NCBI GenBank assembly: GCA_963842125.1
Contig: CAWJFE010000005.1
Location: 1,178,001 to 1,242,000 of the forward strand
Direction of reading: 5' to 3'
Origin: CAWCWK01 sp963842125
GTDB lineage: Bacteria > Pseudomonadota > Alphaproteobacteria > Rhizobiales > CAWCWK01
Length of the DNA: 64,000 nucleotides
Shown here: positions 54,357 to 62,974 of the stretch, piece after piece
How the letters are laid out: the number at the start of each line of letters is the position of its first letter
Position numbering within the stretch: position 1 is the stretch's first letter
Position numbers and translations under genes: made by a program
The notes under the pieces: generated by a model
Seen by the model: only the letters and a program-made list of their open reading frames with translations
Databases searched by the model: none
What the model was told of the DNA's origin: nothing

Positions 54357-56492
54357 ATGGCTGACGACCTCCGCAAGATCATCGTGGACGGCAAGGAGAT
54401 CGAGGTCGATCCCAGCATCACCGTCCTCCAGGCCTGTGAGCAAGCCGGGGCCGAAATCCCGCGCTTCTGCTATCACGAGCGCCTGTCGATCGCGGGCAAT
54501 TGTCGGATGTGCCTCGTCGAGATCGTCGGCGCGCCAAAGCCGCTCGCCTCCTGCGCCGGTGCGGTGAAAGACTTGCGCCCCGGCCGCAATGGCGAGCCGC
54601 CGGAGATCAATACGAAGACGCCTTACGTGAAAAAGGCACGCGAAGGGGTGATGGAGTTCCTCCTCATCAACCACCCGCTCGATTGCCCGATCTGCGACCA
54701 GGGCGGCGAATGCGACCTGCAAGATCAGGCGATGTATTACGGCGTCGACACGTCGCGCTACGCGGACAACAAGCGGGCGGTCGAGAACAAGTATATCGGT
54801 CCGCTCGTCAAGACGATCATGACGCGCTGCATCCACTGTACGCGCTGCATTCGCTTCGCAACCGAGGTCGCCGGCGTGCCCGAGCTCGGCGCCATCGGGC
54901 GCGGCGAAGACATGGAGATCACAACCTATCTGGAGTCGGCGCTCTCGTCGGAACTGCAGGGCAACGCGGTCGATCTTTGCCCCGTCGGCGCCCTCACGCA
55001 TCGTCCCTACGCCTTCAAGGCGCGCCCTTGGGAGCAGAATCGGACGCAAGCCATCGACGTTATGGATGCGCTCGGCTCCAACATCCGCATCGATTCCCGG
55101 GGCCGCGAGGTGCTTCGCATCGTGGCGCGCACGCATGACGGTGTGAACGAGGAGTGGATCAGCGACAAGACGCGCTACGTCTGGGATGGGCTGAAGGCGC
55201 AGCGCCTCGATCGCCCCTACGTCCGCGTCGATGGCCGGCTTAAGCCCGCATCCTGGGCAGAGGCGTTCACCGCCATCGCCGACAGGATCAAGGCGACGAC
55301 GCCCGATCGGATCGGCGCGATCGCCGGTGACCTCTGCGCAGCCGAAGACATGTTCGCCCTCAAGGCGCTGATGGATCGCATCGGGGTCCGAAGCCTCGAT
55401 TGCCGGCAGGACGGCGCCAAACTGCATCCCGGCCATGGTCGCGCGAGTTACACGTTCAACGCGACCGTCGAGGGCATCGACGATGCCGACGCCATCCTCC
55501 TCATCGGCAGCAACCCGCGATGGGAAGCACCAGTCCTCAATGCCCGCATCCGCAAGCGCTGGTTGGAAAGCGGCTTGCCCGTCGCCTCGATCGGGACCGA
55601 GCAGCCGGATCTGACATACCCCTACCAGCATCTCGGCAACGGCACGCAGACGCTGGCCGACATCGCAGCTGGCAACGGCACGTTCTTCGAGACGCTGTCG
55701 AAGGCCGAACGACCGATGATCGTCATCGGGCAGGGCGCTTTGACGCGTGCCGACGGCGAATCCGTCCTTGCTGCCGCCGCCACGTTGGCCAAAGCCGTCG
55801 GCGCGCTGTCGCCGGACGCGGACCCTGAGTGGAACGGCTTCAACGTTCTTCACACCGCGGCCTCGCGCGTGGCCGGTCTCGATCTCGGCCTCGTGCCGGG
55901 CGAGGGGGGGCGGGACGTCTGGGAGATGATCCTCGCCGGCCGCGACGGCGCGCTGGACGTTCTCTTCCTGATGGCTGCCGACGAGATCGTGCTCGACGGC
56001 ATGGAGGATACGTTCGTCGTCTATCAGGGCAGCCACGGCGACCGAGGTGCCCACCGCGCGGACGTGATCCTGCCGGCCGCGACCTATGCCGAGAAGTCCG
56101 GCACCTACGTGAACACCGAGGGGCGGGTTCAGCTCGCCAACCGTGCTGCCTTCCCGCCCGGCGAAGCGCGCGAGGACTGGGCGATCCTTCGTGCCCTCTC
56201 GGACGTTCTCGGTAAGCGCCTGCCCTTCGACTCGCTCCAGCAGCTCCGCGCGGTAATGTGCGAAGCGCATCCTCACCTCGGCGACGAGGACACCGTCCTT
56301 CTCGGCGATCCGAGCGAAATCACGCGGCTTGCCGACGTCGCACAGGACCTCGACGACGCGCCCTTCGATACCGCCGTCAAGGACTTCTACCTGACCAACC
56401 CCATCGCGCGCGCATCGGGCGTGATGGCAGAACTCAGCGCTCTCGCGAAGGCTCGCGCGAACGCCGGCGAGACTTTGCAGGCGGCCGAGTAG
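54357..56492 (+). CDS. nuoG: NADH-quinone oxidoreductase subunit G
   Basis: Iron-sulfur subunit of complex I with a molybdopterin-oxidoreductase-like domain, 711 residues. The [2Fe-2S] Cys set is in FCYHERLSIAGNCRMCLVE with a later SCAGAV. HPLDCPICDQGGECDL and CIHCTRCIRF provide the [4Fe-4S] ligands. The C-terminal part resembles the formate dehydrogenase fold without the cofactor. First gene of the nuo run here: the upstream neighbour is trmFO on the other strand, so nuoA-F are not adjacent. Confidence 0.97.
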   Translation: MADDLRKIIVDGKEIEVDPSITVLQACEQAGAEIPRFCYHERLSIAGNCRMCLVEIVGAPKPLASCAGAVKDLRPGRNGEPPEINTKTPYVKKAREGVMEFLLINHPLDCPICDQGGECDLQDQAMYYGVDTSRYADNKRAVENKYIGPLVKTIMTRCIHCTRCIRFATEVAGVPELGAIGRGEDMEITTYLESALSSELQGNAVDLCPVGALTHRPYAFKARPWEQNRTQAIDVMDALGSNIRIDSRGREVLRIVARTHDGVNEEWISDKTRYVWDGLKAQRLDRPYVRVDGRLKPASWAEAFTAIADRIKATTPDRIGAIAGDLCAAEDMFALKALMDRIGVRSLDCRQDGAKLHPGHGRASYTFNATVEGIDDADAILLIGSNPRWEAPVLNARIRKRWLESGLPVASIGTEQPDLTYPYQHLGNGTQTLADIAAGNGTFFETLSKAERPMIVIGQGALTRADGESVLAAAATLAKAVGALSPDADPEWNGFNVLHTAASRVAGLDLGLVPGEGGRDVWEMILAGRDGALDVLFLMAADEIVLDGMEDTFVVYQGSHGDRGAHRADVILPAATYAEKSGTYVNTEGRVQLANRAAFPPGEAREDWAILRALSDVLGKRLPFDSLQQLRAVMCEAHPHLGDEDTVLLGDPSEITRLADVAQDLDDAPFDTAVKDFYLTNPIARASGVMAELSALAKARANAGETLQAAE

Positions 56493-56562
56493 TCCGTCCG
56501 CCCTTTCCCATTGCCGAGTGACAGACTAGACACGACACGAACGCCGACATCCGAGACCCCGC

Positions 56563-57582
56563 ATGATCATCGTCTTTCAGGACTACGTCTGGCCCGTCCT
56601 GCTCATACTGGCACAAAGCCTGCTCGTGCTGGTCTCCCTGCTCGTCGCGCTCGCCTTCCTGCTCCTCGCCGACCGCAAGATATGGGCGGCGGTGCAGATC
56701 AGGCGCGGTCCGAACGTCGTCGGACCGTTCGGGCTGTTCCAGTCCTTCGCCGATCTCTTGAAATTCGTGTTGAAGGAGCCGGTCATCCCGGCTGGCGCCA
56801 GCAAGGGCGTCTTTCTGCTCGCACCCTTCATCTTCGCCGCCCTGGCTATGATGGCTTGGGCCGTCATTCCATTCGACTACGGCTGGGTCGTCGCCGACAT
56901 CAACGTCGGCATCCTCTACCTATTTGCCGTGTCGTCGTTGATGGTCTACGGCGTCATCATGGGCGGCTGGGCGTCGAACTCGAAATATCCGTTCCTCGGC
57001 GCGCTGCGCTCGACGGCGCAGATGATCTCCTACGAGGTCTCGATCGGCTTCGTCATCATCACCGTCCTCCTTTGCGCCGGGTCACTCAACCTGACCGATA
57101 TCGTGATGAGCCAGGCAGGCCCCTGGGGCATGCTGCAATGGTATTGGTTGCCGCTCTTCCCGATGTTCATCGTCTTCTTCATCTCGGCGCTGGCCGAGAC
57201 GAACCGCCCGCCCTTCGATCTCCCGGAGGCCGAATCGGAACTCGTGGCCGGCTACATGGTCGAATACTCCGCGACGCCCTACCTTCTCTTCATGCTCGGC
57301 GAATATGTCGCCATCGTCCTGATGTGCTCGCTGACGGTCATACTCTTCCTCGGTGGATGGTTGCCTCCGGTTCCGATCGCGCCCTTCACCTGGGTGCCGG
57401 GCATCGTATGGTTTCTCCTCAAGATCTGCTTCGTCTTTTTCATGTTCGCGATGGTGAAGGCGATGGTGCCGCGCTACCGCTATGATCAGTTGATGCGGCT
57501 TGGCTGGAAGGTCTTCCTGCCGATCTCGCTCGCCATGGTCGTCATCACGGCCGCGGTCGTGAAGCTGCTCGACATCGCCTGA
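56563..57582 (+). CDS. nuoH: NADH-quinone oxidoreductase subunit H
   Basis: Membrane subunit at the quinone-binding site of complex I, 339 residues with about eight helices. QIRRGPNVVGPFGLFQSFAD is the signature, and ETNRPPFDLPEAESELVAGY and YEVSIGF are conserved elements near the quinone channel. Confidence 0.98.
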   Translation: MIIVFQDYVWPVLLILAQSLLVLVSLLVALAFLLLADRKIWAAVQIRRGPNVVGPFGLFQSFADLLKFVLKEPVIPAGASKGVFLLAPFIFAALAMMAWAVIPFDYGWVVADINVGILYLFAVSSLMVYGVIMGGWASNSKYPFLGALRSTAQMISYEVSIGFVIITVLLCAGSLNLTDIVMSQAGPWGMLQWYWLPLFPMFIVFFISALAETNRPPFDLPEAESELVAGYMVEYSATPYLLFMLGEYVAIVLMCSLTVILFLGGWLPPVPIAPFTWVPGIVWFLLKICFVFFMFAMVKAMVPRYRYDQLMRLGWKVFLPISLAMVVITAAVVKLLDIA

Positions 57583-57657
57583 CGCGGCTCCGCACCGCAT
57601 CGCTATTGGCGCGCCAGCGCGCTACCCGACGCAAGACAGTCTCGATAGGGTTCCACC

Positions 57658-58155
57658 ATGGCCTCGCTCTCGCTCGATAGCGCCGCGCGCAGCATCTTCC
57701 TCTGGGAGTTCGTGAAGAGCTTCGGCACGGCCATGCGCTATTTCTTCAAGCCGAAGCCGACGATCAACTACCCCTTCGAGCGCATGCCGAAGTCCGCTCG
57801 CTTCCGCGGCGAACACGCCCTTCGGCGCTATCCGAACGGTGAAGAGCGCTGCATCGCCTGCAAGCTCTGCGAGGCGATCTGCCCGGCACAGGCCATCACC
57901 ATCGAAGCCGGCCCACGCCGAAACGACGGCACCCGGCGCACCGTGCGCTACGACATCGACATGGTGAAGTGCATCTATTGCGGTTATTGCCAGGAGGCCT
58001 GCCCGGTCGACGCCATCGTCGAGGGTCCGAACATGGACTTCGCGACCGAGACCCGGGAGGAGCTACTCTACGACAAGTCCAAGCTTCTCGATAACGGCGA
58101 TCGCTGGGAGCGGGAGATCGCGCACCGTCTCGCACAGGACGCGCCGTACAAGTAG
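57658..58155 (+). CDS. nuoI: NADH-quinone oxidoreductase subunit I
   Basis: Carries two [4Fe-4S] clusters (N6a and N6b) that pass electrons toward quinone, 165 residues. Cluster motifs are CIACKLCEAICP and CIYCGYCQEACP. YPFERMPKSARFRGEHALRR is the usual lead-in. The following 156-base gap to nuoJ shows no gene. Confidence 0.98.
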   Translation: MASLSLDSAARSIFLWEFVKSFGTAMRYFFKPKPTINYPFERMPKSARFRGEHALRRYPNGEERCIACKLCEAICPAQAITIEAGPRRNDGTRRTVRYDIDMVKCIYCGYCQEACPVDAIVEGPNMDFATETREELLYDKSKLLDNGDRWEREIAHRLAQDAPYK

Positions 58156-58311
58156 GCACTCGCCCCATATCGCCTTTCTTGGAACACGGCGCTTCGCCAC
58201 GTAGCCTTCGCCACTAGACGCGCCGCCCGCCCAACGCCTATACCGCCCGAAGCGCCCAGCGCGAGAGATTCACGCCGGTTCGTTCGAACGGGTCCCCGCA
58301 AGGTTTCCTCC

Positions 58312-59055
58312 ATGGCGATCGCCACCGTCTTCTTCTACCTGTTCGCCGGCGTCATGGTCGCTTCCGCCTTCATGGTCGTCGCAGGTCGGAACCCGGTTCA
58401 TTCCGTTCTCTATCTCATCCTCTGCTTCTTCAATGCGGCGGGTCTCTTCCTGATCGTCGGGGCGGAGTTCCTCGCGATGATCCTGGTCGTCGTCTATGTC
58501 GGCGCGGTCGCGGTTCTCTTCCTCTTCGTCGTGATGATGCTCGACGTCGATTTTCAGGAGCTGCGTAGCGGCGCGCTTCAATATCTGCCCATCGGGGCGA
58601 CCGTCGGCATCGTCCTGCTGCTCGAACTCGTCCTCGTTCTCGGAACGTGGCAGTCCGGCGTGCTGATGGCGGATAGTCCGCTCGTCCAGCACACCTCGTC
58701 CGATGCCGGCGACATCGCCATCGTTGAGCGTCCCGGTGCGGATGTCGTCGTCGTCGAAGGTCCGGCCGAGGTTGTCGTCGGCGAGAACGCCGTAACCGGG
58801 CGCGAGGCCTTGCTGATCGTACCTCCAACCGAAGGTGTCTCGAACGCGGAGGCCATCGGGCTCGTCCTCTACACGCGCTACATCCTCTTCTTCCAGATCG
58901 CCGGATTGATCCTCCTCGTCGCCATGATCGGCGCAATCGTCCTCACGCTTCGCCAGAAGGAAGGCGTTCGGCGCCAGTCGATCTCCGCCCAGGTTGCGCG
59001 TACGCGGGCCACTGCCGGCGAGGTCGTGGCGGTCGAGACGGGGAAGGGGATCTGA
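58312..59055 (+). CDS. nuoJ: NADH-quinone oxidoreductase subunit J, with extra loop
   Basis: Membrane subunit of complex I with five helices, 247 residues against about 205 in rhizobial relatives. The usual ARNPVHSVLYLILCF-like and VVYVGAVAVLFLFVVMMLDVD segments are intact. The surplus is a charged, Val-rich stretch at about residues 127-172 in the loop before the last helix, including VVVVEGPAEVVVGENAV. The frame is continuous through it, so it reads as a genuine insertion. Confidence 0.96.
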   Translation: MAIATVFFYLFAGVMVASAFMVVAGRNPVHSVLYLILCFFNAAGLFLIVGAEFLAMILVVVYVGAVAVLFLFVVMMLDVDFQELRSGALQYLPIGATVGIVLLLELVLVLGTWQSGVLMADSPLVQHTSSDAGDIAIVERPGADVVVVEGPAEVVVGENAVTGREALLIVPPTEGVSNAEAIGLVLYTRYILFFQIAGLILLVAMIGAIVLTLRQKEGVRRQSISAQVARTRATAGEVVAVETGKGI

Positions 59056-59057
59056 TC

Positions 59058-59366
59058 ATGGAAATCGGGATCCACCACTACCTTACCGTCTCGGCGCTTC
59101 TCTTCACGATCGGTGTCTTCGGCATCTTCCTCAATCGCCGGAACGTCATCGTCATTCTGATGGCAATCGAACTCATACTCCTGGCGGTCAATATCAACCT
59201 CGTGGCTTTCGCGGCCTTCCTCGGCGACATCGTCGGCCAGGTCTTCGCGCTCCTCGTCCTCACGGTCGCGGCTGCGGAGGCGGCCATCGGGCTCGCGATC
59301 CTCGTGAGCTTCTATCGCAATCGTGGCTCGATCGCCGTCGAAGACGTCAATGTGATGCGGGGCTGA
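59058..59366 (+). CDS. nuoK: NADH-quinone oxidoreductase subunit K
   Basis: Three-helix proton-path subunit of 102 residues with the membrane Glu residues in MAIELILLAVNI and AAAEAAIGLAILV. Begins two bases after nuoJ and is followed by nuoL after ten. Confidence 0.98.
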   Translation: MEIGIHHYLTVSALLFTIGVFGIFLNRRNVIVILMAIELILLAVNINLVAFAAFLGDIVGQVFALLVLTVAAAEAAIGLAILVSFYRNRGSIAVEDVNVMRG

Positions 59367-59376
59367 CGGCGGATTT

Positions 59377-61332
59377 ATGTACACGCTTATCGTCCTTCTG
59401 CCGCTCGTCGGCTTCCTGATCGCCGGCCTCTTCGGCCGCGTGATCGGAGACCGCCCGTCCGAGATCGTCACGACTGCGCTGATGGGCCTGGCCGCGGTCC
59501 TGTCGTGGGTTGGGCTCTTCACGGTCGGCTATGGCGATGGCGGCGGCAGCTTCCGCGTGCTGGACTGGATCACGTCCGGCGACCTCGACGTCGCATGGAG
59601 CCTTCGCATCGACGCCCTGACGGTCGTGATGCTCGTCGTCGTCAACACGGTTTCCTTCCTCGTGCACGCCTACTCGATCGGCTACATGCATCACGACGGA
59701 TCACGCCCGCGCTTCTTCGCCTACCTGTCCCTCTTCACCTTCGCCATGCTCACGCTGGTGACGGCTGACAATCTTGTCCAGATGTTCTTCGGCTGGGAGG
59801 GGGTTGGCCTTGCCTCCTACCTCCTCATCGGGTTCTGGCACCACAAGTCGAGCGCCAACGCTGCAGCGATGAAGGCCTTCATCGTCAATCGCGTCGGCGA
59901 TTTCGGTTTCATCCTCGGCATCTTCGGCTGCTACGTCTATTTCGGCTCCGTCCAGTTCGACGTCATCTTCGCGGGCGCCGAAACGCTGGGCGAGACGCGG
60001 CCCGGCTTCCCCTGGTTCGGCAACAGCGTCGACGCCCTGACCGTCATCTGCCTCCTGCTCTTCCTCGGCGCGATGGGCAAGTCGGCGCAGGTGCCGCTCC
60101 ATACCTGGCTCCCGGACGCGATGGAGGGCCCGACCCCGGTCTCGGCGCTGATCCACGCCGCGACCATGGTCACGGCTGGCGTCTTCATGGTCGCCCGCAT
60201 GTCGCCACTGTTCGAGCAGGCACCCGCGGCGATGACCGTCGTCCTCGTCGTTGGCGGCCTGACGGCCATCTTCGCCGCGACGATCGGGCTCGTGCAGAAC
60301 GACATCAAGCGCGTCATCGCCTACTCGACCTGTTCTCAACTCGGCTACATGTTCGTCGCCCTCGGCGTCGGCGCATGGTCGGTCGCGATCTTCCACCTCT
60401 TCACCCATGCCTTCTTCAAGGCACTGCTCTTCCTCGGCGCCGGCTCCGTCATCCACGCGGTATCGGACGAGCAGGACATGCGGCGCATGGGTGGGCTGCG
60501 CAAACACATCCCGAAGACCTACTGGATGATGATCATCGGCACGTTGGCGCTGACCGGCGTAGGCATTCCTCATCTGATCGGCTTTGCGGGCTTCTACTCG
60601 AAGGACGCCATCATCGAGGCGGCTTTCTTCGGCCAGGGCACGGCCGGTCTCTTCGCCTTCTGGATGGTCGTGATCGCCGCCCTCCTGACTTCGTTCTACT
60701 CGTGGCGGCTCATCTTCATGACCTTCCACGGCAAGCCCCGCGCATCCGCCGAAGTCATGAGCCATATCCACGAGAGCCCACCGATCATGCTGGTGCCGCT
60801 CTACGTGCTCGCAGTCGGCGCCGTTCTCGCCGGCATCGTCTTCTACCCGGTCTTCGCAGGCGATGGCGTTCACGCATTCTGGGCAACAGCGCTCGCGGAC
60901 CACGGCGGCGAGGCCATTCTCGACGAGATGCACCACCACATTCCAGAGCTCGTCTACTGGGCTCCGTTCATCATGACGGTCGCCGGGTTCGCGCTGGCCT
61001 ACTGGCTGTACATCGCGCAGCCTCATTTGCCGGGTGCCATCGCGCGCGCACAGCCGCTACTCTACGACTTCCTGCTCAAGAAGTGGTATTTCGACGAGCT
61101 CTACGACTTTCTCTTCGTTCGTCCGGCCAAGGCTGTCGGCCGCTTTCTCTGGAAGCGCGGTGACGAGGATACGATCAACCGGTTCGGCCCCGATGGCATT
61201 GCATCCGCGACGCTCAGCACCGCGCGCGGCATCGGCCGCCTGCAGTCGGGCTATCTCTACCACTACGCCTTCGCGATGCTGATCGGCGTCGCGGTCCTCA
61301 TCACCTACTTCATGTTCCGCAGCTTCGGCTGA
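59377..61332 (+). CDS. nuoL: NADH-quinone oxidoreductase subunit L
   Basis: Largest antiporter-like proton-pumping subunit, 651 residues and about 16 helices including the C-terminal lateral helix. The conserved Glu is in FFGWEGVGLASYLLIGFW, and the pumping Lys and His segments include VPLHTWLPDAMEGPTPVSAL and VIAYSTCSQLGYM. Start ATG at 59377. Confidence 0.98.
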   Translation: MYTLIVLLPLVGFLIAGLFGRVIGDRPSEIVTTALMGLAAVLSWVGLFTVGYGDGGGSFRVLDWITSGDLDVAWSLRIDALTVVMLVVVNTVSFLVHAYSIGYMHHDGSRPRFFAYLSLFTFAMLTLVTADNLVQMFFGWEGVGLASYLLIGFWHHKSSANAAAMKAFIVNRVGDFGFILGIFGCYVYFGSVQFDVIFAGAETLGETRPGFPWFGNSVDALTVICLLLFLGAMGKSAQVPLHTWLPDAMEGPTPVSALIHAATMVTAGVFMVARMSPLFEQAPAAMTVVLVVGGLTAIFAATIGLVQNDIKRVIAYSTCSQLGYMFVALGVGAWSVAIFHLFTHAFFKALLFLGAGSVIHAVSDEQDMRRMGGLRKHIPKTYWMMIIGTLALTGVGIPHLIGFAGFYSKDAIIEAAFFGQGTAGLFAFWMVVIAALLTSFYSWRLIFMTFHGKPRASAEVMSHIHESPPIMLVPLYVLAVGAVLAGIVFYPVFAGDGVHAFWATALADHGGEAILDEMHHHIPELVYWAPFIMTVAGFALAYWLYIAQPHLPGAIARAQPLLYDFLLKKWYFDELYDFLFVRPAKAVGRFLWKRGDEDTINRFGPDGIASATLSTARGIGRLQSGYLYHYAFAMLIGVAVLITYFMFRSFG

Positions 61333-61387
61333 TCCGCCCGGCGCGATCTCGGACATTCAAGACTACGGACAAGGGCTTTCAGGACCG

Positions 61388-62974
61388 ATGGAATTTCCCA
61401 TCCCCCTTCTCACTACGATCACCTTCATTCCGCTGATCGTGGCGTTGGCCATGCCGCTACTCGTCCAACACGACGATGCCGACGGGCAGCGCAATGCGAA
61501 GGGCCTCGCGCTGATCGCGACGACGTTCACCTTCCTCCTGTCGCTGCTACTTTGGATCCTGTTCGACCCGTCCGACCCGGGCTTCCAGTTCGTCGAAGAG
61601 GCGGACTGGCTAGGGGGCGGCATTGCCTATCGCATGGGCGTCGACGGTATCTCGATCTTCTTCGTCATTCTGACCACCTTCCTGATGCCGATCTGCATCC
61701 TGGCGTCGTGGGAATCGGTCAAGACGAACGTCCGCGCCTACATGATCGCGTTCCTCGTTCTCGAGACCCTCATGATAGGCGTCTTTTCCGCGCTCGATCT
61801 CGTGCTATTCTACCTCTTCTTCGAAGGCAGCCTCATCCCGATGTTCATCATCATCGGCGTGTGGGGCGGACAACGGCGGATCTACGCGAGCTTCAAGTTC
61901 TTCCTCTACACCTTCGTCGGCTCGGTGCTGATGCTCCTGGCCATGATGGTGATGTACTGGGACGCCGGCACGACCGATATCCGGGTCCTCCTCGACCATG
62001 ATTTCTCGTCCGTCGCGCAAGTGCTCCACCTAGGGCTCTTCGACATCGCGATCCCGTCCGGTATGCAAACCTGGCTGTGGATCGCGTTCTTCGCATCGTT
62101 CGCGGTGAAGATGCCGATGTGGCCAGTCCACACCTGGCTGCCCGACGCTCATGTCGAGGCGCCGACCGCGGGCTCCGTCATCCTGGCCGCGATCCTTCTC
62201 AAGATGGGTGGCTACGGCTTCCTGCGCTTCAACCTGCCCATGTTCCCGGAAGCCTCATTCGACCTCGCGAATTTCGTCTTCGTCCTCTCCTGCATCGCGG
62301 TCATCTACACGTCTCTCGTCGCGCTGATGCAGGAGGATATGAAGAAGCTCATTGCCTACTCGTCCGTCGCCCATATGGGCTTCGTCACGCTCGGTATCTT
62401 TACCGCCACCGTGCAGGGTGTTCACGGCGCGCTCTTCCTGATGATCTCGCATGGGCTCGTGTCGGGCGCTCTCTTCCTCTGCGTCGGTGTGATCTATGAT
62501 CGGATGCACACCCGGCGGATCGATGCCTATGGCGGGCTCGTGCGGCAGATGCCGGTCTATGCGGTGATCTTTCTCATCTTCACGATGGCGAATGTCGGCC
62601 TTCCGGGAACGTCCGGCTTCGTCGGCGAGTTCCTGGCCTTGATGGGCGCCTTCAGGGCGAGCCCTTGGGCGGCAGGTCTGGCTGCGACGGGGCTCATCCT
62701 CTCGGCCGGATACGCGCTGTGGCTCTACCGCCGCGTCGTCTTCGGATCGCTCGAGAAGGAGAGCCTGCGGACGCTGCCCGACCTCAGCAGCCGCGAGTTG
62801 GCGACGCTGGTGCCGCTCGTCGTACTGACGATCTTCTTCGGCATCTACCCCGCACCGATCCTCGATCTGTCCAGCGCCTCGGTGGAGAACCTGGTCGCCC
62901 GCCTGGACCTCGTCGCGGCCGCGCGCGAACTTGCTGAACCTGCCCATGCCGCGCTTGCCGAAGGGGCACACTAA
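61388..62974 (+). CDS. nuoM: NADH-quinone oxidoreductase subunit M
   Basis: Antiporter-like proton-pumping subunit of 528 residues. FFEGSLIPMFIIIGVWG holds the membrane Glu, and WPVHTWLPDAHVEAPTAGSV and LIAYSSVAHMGFVTLG hold the conserved Lys and His parts. Its TAA shares an A with the nuoN ATG. Confidence 0.98.
   Translation: MEFPIPLLTTITFIPLIVALAMPLLVQHDDADGQRNAKGLALIATTFTFLLSLLLWILFDPSDPGFQFVEEADWLGGGIAYRMGVDGISIFFVILTTFLMPICILASWESVKTNVRAYMIAFLVLETLMIGVFSALDLVLFYLFFEGSLIPMFIIIGVWGGQRRIYASFKFFLYTFVGSVLMLLAMMVMYWDAGTTDIRVLLDHDFSSVAQVLHLGLFDIAIPSGMQTWLWIAFFASFAVKMPMWPVHTWLPDAHVEAPTAGSVILAAILLKMGGYGFLRFNLPMFPEASFDLANFVFVLSCIAVIYTSLVALMQEDMKKLIAYSSVAHMGFVTLGIFTATVQGVHGALFLMISHGLVSGALFLCVGVIYDRMHTRRIDAYGGLVRQMPVYAVIFLIFTMANVGLPGTSGFVGEFLALMGAFRASPWAAGLAATGLILSAGYALWLYRRVVFGSLEKESLRTLPDLSSRELATLVPLVVLTIFFGIYPAPILDLSSASVENLVARLDLVAAARELAEPAHAALAEGAH

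Noticed and set aside
53994..56276. A 760-codon open frame on the minus strand
   Set aside because: It spans the divergent trmFO/nuoG boundary and is antisense to nuoG, whose Fe-S motifs are clear.
59701..61026. A 441-codon open frame antisense to nuoL
   Set aside because: The product is His/Asp/Glu-rich composition bias and matches no family; nuoL is unambiguous.
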